From positions 1-64,000 of the forward strand of contig CAJTIR010000009.1 in the NCBI GenBank assembly GCA_910576385.1: a stretch of 64,000 nt of DNA, written 5' to 3'. Origin of the DNA: Lachnospiraceae bacterium. Its GTDB lineage: Bacteria > Bacillota > Clostridia > Lachnospirales > Lachnospiraceae. The notes under the pieces were generated by a model. It saw only the letters and a program-made list of their open reading frames with translations, made no database searches and was not told where the DNA came from. Numbering within the stretch: the stretch's first letter is position 1; each line of letters opens with the position of its first letter. The position numbers were made by a program, and so were the translations under genes. Positions 17,013-27,263 of the stretch are shown one piece after another.

Positions 17013-18408
17013 ATACAGAAATATGCAACACAATTGTGGCAATTTTAAAGTATAAGAGCGTTGAACAGATATCGACAATCGTAGAGATTAAGGGAGCTGC
17101 CATAAGCGCTGGATCCAGATGGATATGTTCTGCGATCAAAGGCAGAGTACAGCCAATAAATTTAGAAATTATTATGACGACAATCAAGGACAAGCCAATG
17201 ATGGCAGCCATCTGCAGATCTCCATATTGGATATAGATGCGCAATCCATTTACAATTGCCAGGACAACGCTGACAAGCAGTGCAACCCGAAATTCCTTAA
17301 AGATAACCCGAAAAATATCTTTGAATTTAATCTCATCCAGAGACAACCCTCGAATCATTAAGGTAGAACTCTGGGAACCACAGTTTCCTCCAGTTCCGGT
17401 AAGCATAGGGATAAAAGATACCAGAAGAGGGTATAATTGAAAGGATTCCTGATAATGGTTAATAATAGAGCCGCTGACAGCTGCAGAAAGCATCAAGAAT
17501 AACAACCAGCCAATCCTGCTCTTGGCATGAGAAAACACAGAGGTGTTAAAGTAGTTGTCATCCGTGGGGGTCATAGCGGCCATTTTGGTGATATCTTCTG
17601 TATTTTCCTCTTGCATTACATCCATCGCGTCATCAAAGGTAACAATACCTACCAGACGTTCCTCACGGTCGACGACGGGAATGGCTAAGAAATCATATTT
17701 ATTGAACACTTTTGCAACCTCTTCTTTATCTTCATGCGTATCTACATAGATCACATTGGTCTCCATAATGTCTTCGATCTGCATAGAATCTTCAGCCATT
17801 AACAAATCTTTTACTGATACCATACCGATCAGTTTACGGTTCTCTGTTACATAACAAGTGTATACGGTTTCTTTGTTTACAGCAGTTTGCCGAATACGGC
17901 TGATCGCCGTTCCAACAGTCATTTCTTTTTTGATATTGACATACTCAATCGTCATCAAGCTTCCAGCGCTGTCCTTGGGGTAGTTGAGTACTTGGTTAAT
18001 CATTTTTCTGGTATGTTCATCGGTGTTGCGCAGAATACGAGCTACCACATTTGCAGGCATCTCTTCAATCATATCTACCGTATCATCCAGAAAAATATCA
18101 TCCATAACGGCGCGTAGTTCGCGGTCAGTCAGAGTGTTGATTAAGGTTTTTTGCATATCTCGGCTTAGATAAGAAAAAGTTTCGGCAGCCTCTTCTTTGG
18201 GCAGCAGGCGATAGAGTAGAGGGATCTCTTTTTTGTCTATTTCATCAAATAAAAGAGCGATATCGGCAGCATTTAAATTACTCAGCATTTGCCTCAGCAG
18301 GGAATATTTTCGTTCCGCAAGCAGTTCTTCTGCCAGTTTTTGGATTTCTTCTATTTCCATGTCTACGAAATCCAGTTCTTCCAAGTTGATATTGTCAATG
18401 ATTCCCAT
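17011..18408 (-). CDS. mgtE: Magnesium transporter MgtE
   Basis: 465 residues with the full MgtE layout. An N-domain of helical repeats covers about 1-130, tandem CBS domains about 135-255 (VSVKDLLMAED; IVTFDDAMDVM) and five membrane helices the remainder. The pore segment SFIPMLTGTGGNCGSQSSTLMIRGL is diagnostic. The cytoplasmic domains gate the channel in response to internal Mg2+. Start is supported by AAAGGAGGG. A hairpin (ATGACTGC...GCAGTCAT) lies in the leader about 50-90 bases upstream, but I see no full M-box. Confidence 0.95.
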   Translation of the reverse strand: MGIIDNINLEELDFVDMEIEEIQKLAEELLAERKYSLLRQMLSNLNAADIALLFDEIDKKEIPLLYRLLPKEEAAETFSYLSRDMQKTLINTLTDRELRAVMDDIFLDDTVDMIEEMPANVVARILRNTDEHTRKMINQVLNYPKDSAGSLMTIEYVNIKKEMTVGTAISRIRQTAVNKETVYTCYVTENRKLIGMVSVKDLLMAEDSMQIEDIMETNVIYVDTHEDKEEVAKVFNKYDFLAIPVVDREERLVGIVTFDDAMDVMQEENTEDITKMAAMTPTDDNYFNTSVFSHAKSRIGWLLFLMLSAAVSGSIINHYQESFQLYPLLVSFIPMLTGTGGNCGSQSSTLMIRGLSLDEIKFKDIFRVIFKEFRVALLVSVVLAIVNGLRIYIQYGDLQMAAIIGLSLIVVIIISKFIGCTLPLIAEHIHLDPALMAAPLISTIVDICSTLLYFKIATIVLHISV

Positions 18409-18658
18409 GATAGTCCCTCCTTTATGATTTGTCGGTCAGTAAGTATATGAAATATGACTGCAACTTCCAGGAGGCGGCAGTCATTTCTATTATTCTATCA
18501 TATTTCAAAAAAAATTCCTATCCTTTTTAAAATAGCCTGCGATCTATCTTAAGATATTTTGTAAAGATAGCTTTTGATAGTTATCAAACTGCTGGTCTAA
18601 GTGTGAAAATTTTTACATAAGTATAGAGAAAAGATACCATATAAGTGAGCATCTGCAT

Positions 18659-20404
18659 ATGAAAAAACAGTTTTTAAAATGGCTCTCAATTTTTTTATCC
18701 ATTGTTTTGTGTTTTGAGGCAGGATGTGCCGGAAATTCGGGGAATCAAGCGGCACAGCAGGCATTTTCAGAATATACGGAACAACTATTTCGCTCAGAGG
18801 TGTCAGCGAGTACTCTAAATATGCATTATTGCCTGGCGCATCCTGAAAATTATGGGATTTTGGAATATCCAGTTACATATGGGACTGTCTCTAATGAATC
18901 CAGTGGGGAATCCGCTGTCCTTCTGGAAAATTGGAAAAAGAAGCTAAAGGGATTTAAGAAAAAAGAGCTGACAGTTTCTCAGCAATTGACCTATGATATT
19001 ATGATGGATTATATTGATCAGGAATTGCCGGCAGCCGAATATGGACTTTACAATGAGATTTTACGCCCCAGCACAGGATTTCAATCTCAGCTGCCAGTAC
19101 TTCTCGCAGAATATACATTTTATGATGAACAGGATATTAGAGACTATTTGGGGCTTATTTCTTGTACGCCTGATTTTTTTCAGCAGATTATGGAAGTGGA
19201 ACGCAAAAAATCAGAACAAGGTTTGTTTATGGCAGATTTTGCAGTGGATGATATCATAAAACAGTGTCAGAATTTTACGGAGAATCCAGAAAACAATTAT
19301 CTGTTATCCACGTTTGACAGCAGAATCCAGGAAGCGGCAGAATTTCTCACAGCAGACCAGGCAGAAGCTTATAAAGTACAAAACCGTCAGCTTGTATTGG
19401 AGCAGTTTATACCTGCTTATCAAATGTTGGCAGAGGAGCTGTCAAAGCTAAAAGGGACGGGAAAAAACAGTGGAGGATTATGTGGGCTTTCGAATGGGAA
19501 AGAGTATTATCGATATCTGGTAGCGGATGTCACAGGTTCTGCACTCTCTGTGGAGGAGATGCAGAAACAGACAGATAAGAAACGGAAAGAGGATTTAAAG
19601 GAACTATCACAGTTAGCGTTAAAGTATCCTGATGTGAGCTCAAAATGCAATAGTTACCAGCTTCCTACAGAAGAACCAGAGTTAATATTAAAAGATTTAC
19701 AAGTGAAAATGCAAGAGGATTTTCCGATGCCCCCAGAAGTTGGATTTACGATAAAATCAGTGCATCCGTCACTAGAAGAGTATACAGCGCCTGCATTTTA
19801 CTTGACGCCGCCTCTGGATGATATCTCACAGAATTGTATTTATATTAATCAATCTAAGGGAGATACCAAGCTTAAACTTTATACTACGCTTGCCCATGAA
19901 GGGTTTCCAGGTCATCTGTATCAAAATGTAATGGAGCGCAGCAGCGGTCTTAGTTCCATCCGCAGCTTATTTGGAAGCAGCGGATATGCGGAAGGCTGGG
20001 CAACTTATGTGGAAATGCAATCTTTTTACTATGCAGATGTGGATCCCAAAGTAGCCGCATATTTGCAAAAAAATCAAGCCGCACTGTTAAGTCTCTATGC
20101 CACGGCAGACATGGGCATCCATAAAGATGGTTGGACTTTACGTGACACGGTAGATTTTTTTGCTTCATATCAGATTACCGATAAACAGGTTATAAAGGAA
20201 ATCTATCAATTGATTGTTGAGGAACCAGCACATTATCTAAAATATTATATCGGTTATTTGGAATTTTTAAATCTCAAACAATATGCTGTCAAAAAATATG
20301 GTGATCAATATAGTAATTATAAGTTTCACAGTGCACTGATGAAAATGGGTCCAGCGCCCTTTGAGATCCTTAAGAAATATCTACCTAAGTATTGGCAGAG
20401 TTAA
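18659..20404 (+). CDS. DUF885 lipoprotein, putative metallopeptidase
   Basis: 581 residues. A lipoprotein signal ends in a Cys near residue 23 (CFEAGC-AGNSG), so it is probably anchored to the outer face of the membrane. Family-defining features are the motif LAHEGFPGHLYQN (H413, E414, H419), SGYAEGWATYVE downstream, and the C-terminal LKYYIGYLEF. DUF885 proteins are predicted zinc carboxypeptidase-like enzymes; substrates in this group are not established. The ribosome binding site is weak. It converges with the malQ remnant. Confidence 0.88.
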   Translation: MKKQFLKWLSIFLSIVLCFEAGCAGNSGNQAAQQAFSEYTEQLFRSEVSASTLNMHYCLAHPENYGILEYPVTYGTVSNESSGESAVLLENWKKKLKGFKKKELTVSQQLTYDIMMDYIDQELPAAEYGLYNEILRPSTGFQSQLPVLLAEYTFYDEQDIRDYLGLISCTPDFFQQIMEVERKKSEQGLFMADFAVDDIIKQCQNFTENPENNYLLSTFDSRIQEAAEFLTADQAEAYKVQNRQLVLEQFIPAYQMLAEELSKLKGTGKNSGGLCGLSNGKEYYRYLVADVTGSALSVEEMQKQTDKKRKEDLKELSQLALKYPDVSSKCNSYQLPTEEPELILKDLQVKMQEDFPMPPEVGFTIKSVHPSLEEYTAPAFYLTPPLDDISQNCIYINQSKGDTKLKLYTTLAHEGFPGHLYQNVMERSSGLSSIRSLFGSSGYAEGWATYVEMQSFYYADVDPKVAAYLQKNQAALLSLYATADMGIHKDGWTLRDTVDFFASYQITDKQVIKEIYQLIVEEPAHYLKYYIGYLEFLNLKQYAVKKYGDQYSNYKFHSALMKMGPAPFEILKKYLPKYWQS

Positions 20405-20426
20405 TAAAGAGTTTTCGTTTTTATAG

Positions 20427-20914
20427 TCTGTCATATAATTTGGTAAGCTGCCGCACTTCGCATGGCCAGACAAATATAATCCCAGTGAATCTGTTTTTCA
20501 TGGCTGTTCCAATTATTTAGATATCTGAGAGCCTTCTTTTTATCATGGGGCGAAATGGTTTAATACCATCCTTTGAGGGTGTCATTGTCATGGGTTCCAT
20601 TGATGGCGGTTTGTTCTCCATAGGGGATAGAATAGTATTCGTCAAATCCTCTAAAATTGTCTATCCGTAAAATGTCATAAACTGGAAAGCGGTGGCGGAT
20701 TCTCATCAAGCAAAAAGGGATTTCCCGCAAAGGTTGAAATGGGCTGGTACGGAGAATCCCCATAACTGGTAGGACCCAGCGGCAGTGTTTGCCACTGGGT
20801 CTGTCCGGCTTCTTTGAGCTGGTCAATAAAATTATAAGCTTCCTTCTAAAAACAGCCAATACCATAGGGGGAAGGCAGAGCTGATATTGGCGGCAATATT
20901 CCATTTTGTCTCAT
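20427..20914 (-). pseudogene. malQ: 4-alpha-glucanotransferase (malQ) remnant
   Basis: Three MalQ segments can be read on the minus strand across interruptions. The N-terminus (ILPPISALPSPYGIGCF, then a stop, then KEAYNFIDQLKEAGQTQWQTLPLGPTSYGDSPYQ) is joined directly to YDILRIDNFRGFDEYYSIPYGEQTAING. This is followed by GTHDNDTLKGWY, a stop, and RYLNNWNSHEKQIHWDYICLAMRSAAA. A complete MalQ is about 500 residues; here under 165 codons remain. At least two internal deletions, one nonsense codon and a frame change are present. It sits as the last gene after the sugar permease genes, its expected operon place. An AAAGGAAT site survives before the ATG. Confidence 0.88.
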
Positions 20915-20936
20915 ATCTGTATTCCTTTTACGAAAG

Positions 20937-21776
20937 TTATCCTTTGACTGCGCCTGCTGCTACACCTTTAATAATATGTTTTTGACATGCCAGATAGAAA
21001 ACGATAACTGGAATCACTGCCAGGATTAAAGCTGCCATAATCGCCCCCATATCTACACGGCCATAGCTTCCTTTCATATATTGGACGGCAATGGAGATCG
21101 TCTTGTATTTATTGAGATCTAAGACCAGGTATGGGAGTAAGAAATCATTCCAGATCCACATGGTTTCCAAGATACCTACAGAGATATAAGTCGGTTTCAT
21201 AATGGGAAGCACCACGCTAAAAAAGGTTCTCAGAGGTGTGCAGCCGTCAATCATCGCCGCCTCCTCAATCTCTAGAGGGATGGATTTCACAAATCCGCAG
21301 AACATAAATACCGCAAGTCCGGCGCCAAATCCAAGATAGATAATAATGATTCCCCAAGGGGTTCGCAGTCCAGTGCGGTCTGCCACCAATGATAAGGTGA
21401 ACATAACCATCTGGAATGGTACGACCATTGAAAATACACATAATAAATAGAGCAATTTGGTAAATCTGGTGGTAATTCTGGTAATATACCATGCACACAT
21501 GGAAGTACAGACTAAAATCACCAAAACAGATCCCACGGTGATAAAGACCGTCCAGCCTACTGCGCTCAAAAGCTCATATTTATTGATTGCGGTGATATAG
21601 TTCTCAATGCCTGTAAATGTTTTGGCTGAGGCAAGCAAAAAAGGTTCCTTATTGATAAATACCTTTTTCTTAAATGAATTCATAAGTACGATTAAGATTG
21701 GCAGGATATAAATGACACCCATGATTGAGAATCCAATAGTCCCAAACCAGCTCAATGCATTTTTCTTTCCTTTCAT
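20937..21776 (-). CDS. ABC sugar permease, MalG-like
   Basis: 279 residues with six membrane segments and the permease EAA loop (EIEEAAMIDGCTPLRTFFSVVLPIMKP). This fits the carbohydrate uptake (CUT1) MalG group. Its ATG directly follows the stop of the MalF-like gene (TAGATG), with AGGAGG inside that gene's end. No ATPase gene is nearby, so a shared MsmK/MalK-type ATPase elsewhere would be needed. The malQ remnant behind it points to maltodextrin as the original substrate. Confidence 0.9.
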   Translation of the reverse strand: MKGKKNALSWFGTIGFSIMGVIYILPILIVLMNSFKKKVFINKEPFLLASAKTFTGIENYITAINKYELLSAVGWTVFITVGSVLVILVCTSMCAWYITRITTRFTKLLYLLCVFSMVVPFQMVMFTLSLVADRTGLRTPWGIIIIYLGFGAGLAVFMFCGFVKSIPLEIEEAAMIDGCTPLRTFFSVVLPIMKPTYISVGILETMWIWNDFLLPYLVLDLNKYKTISIAVQYMKGSYGRVDMGAIMAALILAVIPVIVFYLACQKHIIKGVAAGAVKG

Positions 21777-22619
21777 CTATTGCTGCACCTCCTTTGAACG
21801 AGTGGAACGAAGCTGTAGTACCCCAATCAGCACCACAAGAATAAAGAATAATACAGCTTTTGCCTGACCGACACCTTCCCATCCAGTACGTCCGTAGAAG
21901 GTATTAAAGATATTTAAGGCCATCATTTCTGACATTTTAGATGGTTCTCCAGCAGTCAGTGACAAGTTCTGGTCAAACAGTTTAAAACCGTTAGTGACGG
22001 ACAGGAACATACAAATAGTAATCGAGGGCATCATCATTGGAATTGTTACTTTCCACAGTCTCTGCCATCTGTTAGCGCCGTCAATCTGCGCAGCTTCCAT
22101 AACGTCTCCTGGAATGGATTGTAAGCCTGCGATATAGATAATCATCATATAACCGATCTGCTGCCAGCTAACCAGAATAATCAGTCCCCAGAAACCATAC
22201 CATTCATTTAATCCAAGTGCAGTCTGATATTTTTCTAGTATGCCATTGAAAATTAATTGCCAGATATAACCCAGCACGATGCCGCCAATTAAATTTGGCA
22301 TAAAGAAAATAGTACGGAATATATTTGTGCCCCGCAGCTTTTGTGTCAAGGCCATTGCTAAGGCAAAAGCAAGCACATTGATAACCAGCAATGAAATAAT
22401 TGCGAAAAGAACTGTATACCAGAATGAATGGCGAAATACCGTGTCATTCAGTGCGTCGATATAATTGGATATTCCCACAAATTTTGCATCTGTCACAGTT
22501 GTAAACTTACAAAATGACAGCCAAATCCCCATAAGAAATGGAATGATAAAGCCAAGAATAAATGCACAGAATGTGGGAAGAACAAAGATAGGCATATAAC
22601 GCTTAATCGCCTTTTCCAT
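21777..22619 (-). CDS. ABC sugar permease, MalF-like
   Basis: 280 residues with six membrane segments and the EAA loop (DVMEAAQIDGANRWQRLWKVTIPMMMP). It is a CUT1-family permease that would pair with the MalG-like protein to form the membrane channel. GGAGGG precedes the ATG. Enteric MalF is longer because of an extra periplasmic loop; Gram-positive homologues have this short form. The gene lies 67 bases after the binding-protein gene in a single minus-strand operon. Confidence 0.9.
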   Translation of the reverse strand: MEKAIKRYMPIFVLPTFCAFILGFIIPFLMGIWLSFCKFTTVTDAKFVGISNYIDALNDTVFRHSFWYTVLFAIISLLVINVLAFALAMALTQKLRGTNIFRTIFFMPNLIGGIVLGYIWQLIFNGILEKYQTALGLNEWYGFWGLIILVSWQQIGYMMIIYIAGLQSIPGDVMEAAQIDGANRWQRLWKVTIPMMMPSITICMFLSVTNGFKLFDQNLSLTAGEPSKMSEMMALNIFNTFYGRTGWEGVGQAKAVLFFILVVLIGVLQLRSTRSKEVQQ

Positions 22620-22686
22620 AAAAACCCTCCTTCCAACCAGCGGCAGAGCACGTCGTTTTACCGCTGGTTATGGATTCTGATATTGT

Positions 22687-24012
22687 TTATTTGGATGCCG
22701 CAGCTTCTGCGGCCCAGCCGTCAATAAACGCTGTAACCACTTTTTGCCAATTTTCGTCAGTCTGGTCTGCGGCATAAGATGTGAGTGCAGAGCCTACTCC
22801 GTTTTTCCACTCTTCTGAGGGCATAGTTGAGAAATTCCAGGAAACCGGAGTTTTTCCATTTTCCATATATTTGTTTGCCTCATTTACAAGTACATTTTCA
22901 GATTCAAGGTTTGCTTTAAAGGGAATAACAAATCCCATATCTTTACACATTGATTCTACACCTGTATCAGAAGTAACACACCAGTTCATAAAGTCTAAAG
23001 TTGCTTTGATGTCATCTTCAGATGCTTTGGAGTTTACACACCAGTAATTTTCGGTTCCTGTACATACCCCCTGATTTTCTTCTCCGTCCATACCAATATA
23101 AATGGGAAGGATGCCAAGGTTTTCCTCTCCAATATCTGCAACATTATTGAACTCCCAGGTACCATTCTGATAGAATACAGCTTCCTCTGTGACAAAATCT
23201 GCGGTGGCGTCATCGGCCGTTTTAGTGGAAAGAGCGGTCGGTTCACAAGTTGCATTGTTGATGTACAAATCCCAAATTTGACGATAGTTGTCGAGATAGG
23301 TACCCTTGATGGCGTCTGTATTATTGATTCCCTGCTCTTTATATTCATAATAAATGGGAAGATTGGCAAGATGAGTCTTAAATCTCCAGTCAGAGGAGCC
23401 ATCCATTCCCGCTGAGGTAAATGCAGAGAATCCCAATTGATCCTTTTTGCGGGTGATATCCTCCACTACTTTTTTGAGGCTGTCAAAGTCTGTAATATCG
23501 TCTGCACTATATCCAGCTTTTTTCAGTAAGTCTTTATTGTAAATGATGCCATAGTTCTCAATTACATAGGCGATACCAGCTATTTTGTCTCCGTCCATTA
23601 ACGTGAAACTATCATCTGTAAGATTTCCCACAATGTCAGAACCTTTAAGGTCATAACAGTAATCTTTCCAGCCGGCAAGACCCACTGGTCCATTGACTTG
23701 GAACAAAGTCGGCGCATTGCTTTTGGCCATCTCTGATTTCAGTGTTTTTTCATATTCACCTGCTGCAGCAGTAAGAACTGTTACAGAAACGCCTGTCTCG
23801 TTCGTATAATCCTTAGCCAGTTTTTGCCAGTACTCATCAGCTTCCGGTTTAAAGTTTAGATAATATACCTTTCCTTTTGCCTGCGCTTGTGTTCCTGAGG
23901 GAGTATTTGCTGAGCTGCTATCACTGCTGCCATTACCGCTGCCACACCCCGCAAGCATACCAACTGTGACTGCAGTTGCCAGTAAAACCGATACAATTTT
24001 ACGCATTTTCAT
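22687..24012 (-). CDS. Extracellular sugar-binding lipoprotein (MalE-like)
   Basis: 441 residues with a lipoprotein signal (VTVGMLAGC-GSG) followed by a Ser-rich linker and a family 1 solute-binding domain (YLNFKPEADEYWQKLAKDYTNETGVSVTV). It would capture the sugar outside the cell and deliver it to the MalFG-like permease. Start supported by AAAGGTGGG. A terminator lies between it and the upstream regulatory genes, so it probably also has its own promoter in 24013-24118. Maltodextrin is the inferred ligand because of the malQ remnant; the binding site itself does not tell. Confidence 0.88.
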   Translation of the reverse strand: MKMRKIVSVLLATAVTVGMLAGCGSGNGSSDSSSANTPSGTQAQAKGKVYYLNFKPEADEYWQKLAKDYTNETGVSVTVLTAAAGEYEKTLKSEMAKSNAPTLFQVNGPVGLAGWKDYCYDLKGSDIVGNLTDDSFTLMDGDKIAGIAYVIENYGIIYNKDLLKKAGYSADDITDFDSLKKVVEDITRKKDQLGFSAFTSAGMDGSSDWRFKTHLANLPIYYEYKEQGINNTDAIKGTYLDNYRQIWDLYINNATCEPTALSTKTADDATADFVTEEAVFYQNGTWEFNNVADIGEENLGILPIYIGMDGEENQGVCTGTENYWCVNSKASEDDIKATLDFMNWCVTSDTGVESMCKDMGFVIPFKANLESENVLVNEANKYMENGKTPVSWNFSTMPSEEWKNGVGSALTSYAADQTDENWQKVVTAFIDGWAAEAAASK

Positions 24013-24118
24013 AATGTTTACCCACCTTTCTAAATTTCTGTTTCTCTGTAAGATTTTTTGTACCCTTATCTTACCAGTAATCTATACAAAGGCTGTAACA
24101 ATTAAAAAACCTCAAATG

Positions 24119-24159
24119 CAAAAAAATAAACTTCAGCAAAAGATTTCACTGAAGTTTAT
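24119..24159 (-). terminator. Terminator after the regulatory binding-protein gene
   Basis: On the minus strand ATAAACTTCAG pairs with CTGAAGTTTAT and is followed by a run of seven T residues. It separates the two-component/binding-protein unit from the transporter unit. Confidence 0.75.
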
Positions 24160-24211
24160 CTTTGTCAACATCAAGCTCTCTTTAAAATGGTTCTTGATCT
24201 AGAAATCCTGC

Positions 24212-25495
24212 TTATCGGGATTCTTTTTGAAATTGGCGAATGCTTTCATCTTCCATGAGGGTAAATTCTTCTGTTGTGATTTCACCGTTTACCAATTTTG
24301 GGATGTATTCGCCCAATGTCTGCTCTTGAAGCAGCGAATTCCATTTTACTTGATAATTGGGGACAATCTGCGGTTCACTGTTATAGGCGTCAATATAATC
24401 TGTTAGGAGTTGATTGATACCAGGAATTTTTTTATTTAGAAATAGTTCTTTTTCATTTTTATTATACTTTGTGCGAAATTTCAAAAATTCTATAGCGCCT
24501 TCCTTGATCTCTTTTTTGTAGTCAGAAATCACAGCCCAGCCAAATGTTTCTGGTGAAGAAATCAATTTATTCCCTGGGAATGGAGAAAAGTGCACTTGTG
24601 TTATAAAATCTTCTGGTATTTGGTCAATCATCCAGTAACCATTGGCGATCATTGCGGCTTTGCCCGATATAAAATTGGTATAAGCTACATCAAAATCTGC
24701 GTGAAGAGCGTCATCTGAAGTGTACTGAAACAGTTTCTTTAAGGTTTCTGCCAGTTGAAGGCCATGCGGATTGTGGTAGCTGTCGGGAAATAGTTTTTTC
24801 ATAAATGCCGAGCCTTCTTTGGAATCAGCAAGTTCTGCAGTTGCGAATTGCATCGGGCTCCATGCCGTGCCTTCTGTGTGTAGAGCGAGAGGAGTAACGC
24901 CATGTGACTGTAACTTCTCGCAGCAGTTCCAAAACTCTTCCCAAGTCTGTGGAAATTCAGATATCCCTGCTTCTTGAAACAAATGTTTATTCCAAAATAC
25001 GCCAGAGCAAGAAAATGCCGCTGTGCTTAAAGGCGCAAGATAAATACTGCCGTCTGGTTCACTACATGCTTCCAACACAGCGGTCTCGATAGAGTCTTTC
25101 CATTCTTTATCATTTTGAATATATGGGGATAAGTCCTCCATCCGATTTTCCTCAACCATCATTTGATAAAAAGATGGAAGGGTTCGAAGGTCTGTAATCA
25201 CGGATGGAAGCTGATCTGTGACATTTAATCTCTTTAAGTTCTTGCGATATTCTTCTTCGGTCTCCATAATCCATTCCACGTCTACCTGATAAGTGCCAGC
25301 ATATGCCTGATTAAATGCTTTTACAACATGCTCTTCATTTTTTCTGCCAGTACTGGGATCTACCGTCAGGATCATGGGAATGGAAATCTCTTCTTTGGGA
25401 TTGCGTGGATTGTGGTTTTCCGTTCCAGTACACCCTGATAATCCCAGAAAAAACACAGCAGTTAGTAGAAAGACTGTGATTTTTTTATAGCTCAT
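24212..25495 (-). CDS. Solute-binding lipoprotein cotranscribed with YesMN
   Basis: 427 residues from an ATG overlapping the end of the kinase gene by 11 bases, with GGAG nine bases upstream. A lipoprotein signal (FLGLSGC-TGT) is followed by a family 1 solute-binding fold (SGVFWNKHLFQEAGISEFPQTWEEFWNCCEKL). It differs from the MalE-like protein encoded downstream. A terminator lies between the two units, so this protein belongs with the sensor genes. I infer a sensory binding protein that presents sugar to the kinase, as described for some Gram-positive YesMN-type systems. Confidence 0.85.
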   Translation of the reverse strand: MSYKKITVFLLTAVFFLGLSGCTGTENHNPRNPKEEISIPMILTVDPSTGRKNEEHVVKAFNQAYAGTYQVDVEWIMETEEEYRKNLKRLNVTDQLPSVITDLRTLPSFYQMMVEENRMEDLSPYIQNDKEWKDSIETAVLEACSEPDGSIYLAPLSTAAFSCSGVFWNKHLFQEAGISEFPQTWEEFWNCCEKLQSHGVTPLALHTEGTAWSPMQFATAELADSKEGSAFMKKLFPDSYHNPHGLQLAETLKKLFQYTSDDALHADFDVAYTNFISGKAAMIANGYWMIDQIPEDFITQVHFSPFPGNKLISSPETFGWAVISDYKKEIKEGAIEFLKFRTKYNKNEKELFLNKKIPGINQLLTDYIDAYNSEPQIVPNYQVKWNSLLQEQTLGEYIPKLVNGEITTEEFTLMEDESIRQFQKESR

Positions 25496-27263
25496 CGTTT
25501 TCCACTCCATTTTCGGGAAGCTGAATGATGCAGGTGGTTCCGTTTTTGTGTATCTCGTATTCATACTTTACCTCCTCTCCATATTTCAGCCGCAGTCGGG
25601 TAATAATATTGATCACGCCATATCCATGTTGTTTATCGGGAAAAAATTGTTTCATATCTGCCACAGGCACTTTCGCGAGCCTGTTTAGCTTATCTGCAAT
25701 TTCCTGCTGCATGGGAGTCCCGCTGTTATATATCATAAAGGTCAATTTTTGAGCTTGTTCCTGGACATCAATGCGAATCAAACCTCCCTCAGAAATATCA
25801 CAAAATCCATATTTGATGGCATTTTCTACAAGTGGCTGCAAAATAAGTTTCAAAACCCAGCGCTCTTTTGCATTCACATTGCAGTTAATTTCATAGCAAA
25901 AAAGATCATCATTTCGAATTTGCTGAATCTCCATGTAACTTTTGACGTTTTCTAGTTCATCTGCGACAGTGACAATCTCATGTCCCTTGCTCAAAGACAA
26001 TCTCAGGTACTTTGACAGCGCCTGAATCATTTTCATGGTAGTTTCCTCGCCATTGATTCGCGCGAGCATATAAATGGTATCAAGTGTATTATATAAAAAA
26101 TGAGGATTAATCTGGTTGATCAACATGTTTAGCTCGCTGGTTCGAAGTTCTTTTTCTTGATTTTTAATTTCGATTAGCAGTTGTTCAATGTTATTTAACA
26201 TCTCGTTATAGGAATGACCGATATTATCAAGCTCTGTGTTTGTATGGAGTTCGATTTTGTGGTTAAAATCTTTACCGTCAAAGTTTTCCATCGCGGCGCT
26301 AAGCTTTTGAATTGGTTCGGTAAATATTTTGGATATGTAGAGGCTTGTGACAACTGTAACGAGAATAACCAAGAAATAGATACCAACAAGCACCAGTAAG
26401 ATTTGGTTTAATTCCTTGTAGAGAATGGTGTTGGGAACCAGGGTAAAGACCAGCATACCACTCTCCTGCTGCCGATATACTTGAAGAATGCCGCCGGCCG
26501 TCTGATATCCCTTCAGAATAACACCAAAATCTTCACTTTGGGTTAAACTGACAATTTTTTTTCTTACAGTATCATTGATCAAAAAGCCCTGAGGATAGCG
26601 CTCCAAACAAAAATTTCCGTTTTTGTCCACAATACCGACAGCAGCGTCTATTGTGTGATTCTCATTTTTCCCAAACAGATTTTCCAGAAATTGCTGATCC
26701 ATTTTAAGAAAGATCATACCTGGTTTATGAGAATAATCCATACTGCGCACATATCTGCCCACAAACAACGCCTCCTCTCCTGTATGAAACAAGGTGTCTT
26801 TGGTCCAGAACCATTCTGTTTTGGAATACTTTTCAGAAAGCATGGTTGCAAATTTGCTGTTTTCAAAATCTTCATAAGTAATTTTGGAGTAAGATTTTGT
26901 ATACACATGCTTTTTGTTGTCCACATAACAGTATTCTGAGACATGATTTAGGTCAATATAGGCAAAATACTTGCTGAGGGCATTGCGCTGCACATCCTGC
27001 AGTTCTTCAGCACGCAGGCTTTTTTGAACATCATTGTCCATAATACATTCCGCTGTCACTTCATCGCTCTTTTGGTAAAGTGAATCCAAAGAGATTCCCA
27101 ATTTTTCATTCATAAACCCATATTTGTCCACGATCACGCGCGTCATATTATTGCGCACATAAGCCCACACTCCAATACTAGACAGGAATAATGCCAAGAT
27201 AAAGAGCGCCAGCGTATAGGACAGATATTTTTTTTGAATGCCAGAAATTTTTTTGTGTATCAT
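25485..27263 (-). CDS. Sensor histidine kinase, YesM family
   Basis: 592 residues. There is a membrane segment at about 15-35, an extracellular sensor region to about 275, a second membrane segment and then a HAMP domain. The His_kinase region follows, with INQINPHFLYNTLDTIYMLARINGE holding the phospho-accepting His. The ATPase domain has LILQPLVENAIKYGF (N box) and a late G-box (KQHGYGVINIITRLRLKYG). It would phosphorylate the adjacent AraC-type response regulator. Its start overlaps the regulator stop by four bases. It sits with sugar-binding and ABC genes, which fits carbohydrate sensing. Confidence 0.93.
   Translation of the reverse strand: MIHKKISGIQKKYLSYTLALFILALFLSSIGVWAYVRNNMTRVIVDKYGFMNEKLGISLDSLYQKSDEVTAECIMDNDVQKSLRAEELQDVQRNALSKYFAYIDLNHVSEYCYVDNKKHVYTKSYSKITYEDFENSKFATMLSEKYSKTEWFWTKDTLFHTGEEALFVGRYVRSMDYSHKPGMIFLKMDQQFLENLFGKNENHTIDAAVGIVDKNGNFCLERYPQGFLINDTVRKKIVSLTQSEDFGVILKGYQTAGGILQVYRQQESGMLVFTLVPNTILYKELNQILLVLVGIYFLVILVTVVTSLYISKIFTEPIQKLSAAMENFDGKDFNHKIELHTNTELDNIGHSYNEMLNNIEQLLIEIKNQEKELRTSELNMLINQINPHFLYNTLDTIYMLARINGEETTMKMIQALSKYLRLSLSKGHEIVTVADELENVKSYMEIQQIRNDDLFCYEINCNVNAKERWVLKLILQPLVENAIKYGFCDISEGGLIRIDVQEQAQKLTFMIYNSGTPMQQEIADKLNRLAKVPVADMKQFFPDKQHGYGVINIITRLRLKYGEEVKYEYEIHKNGTTCIIQLPENGVENDEL

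Noticed and set aside
18409-18658. M-box magnesium riboswitch before mgtE
   Set aside because: Only one simple hairpin without a T-run is visible; the multi-helix M-box layout is not.
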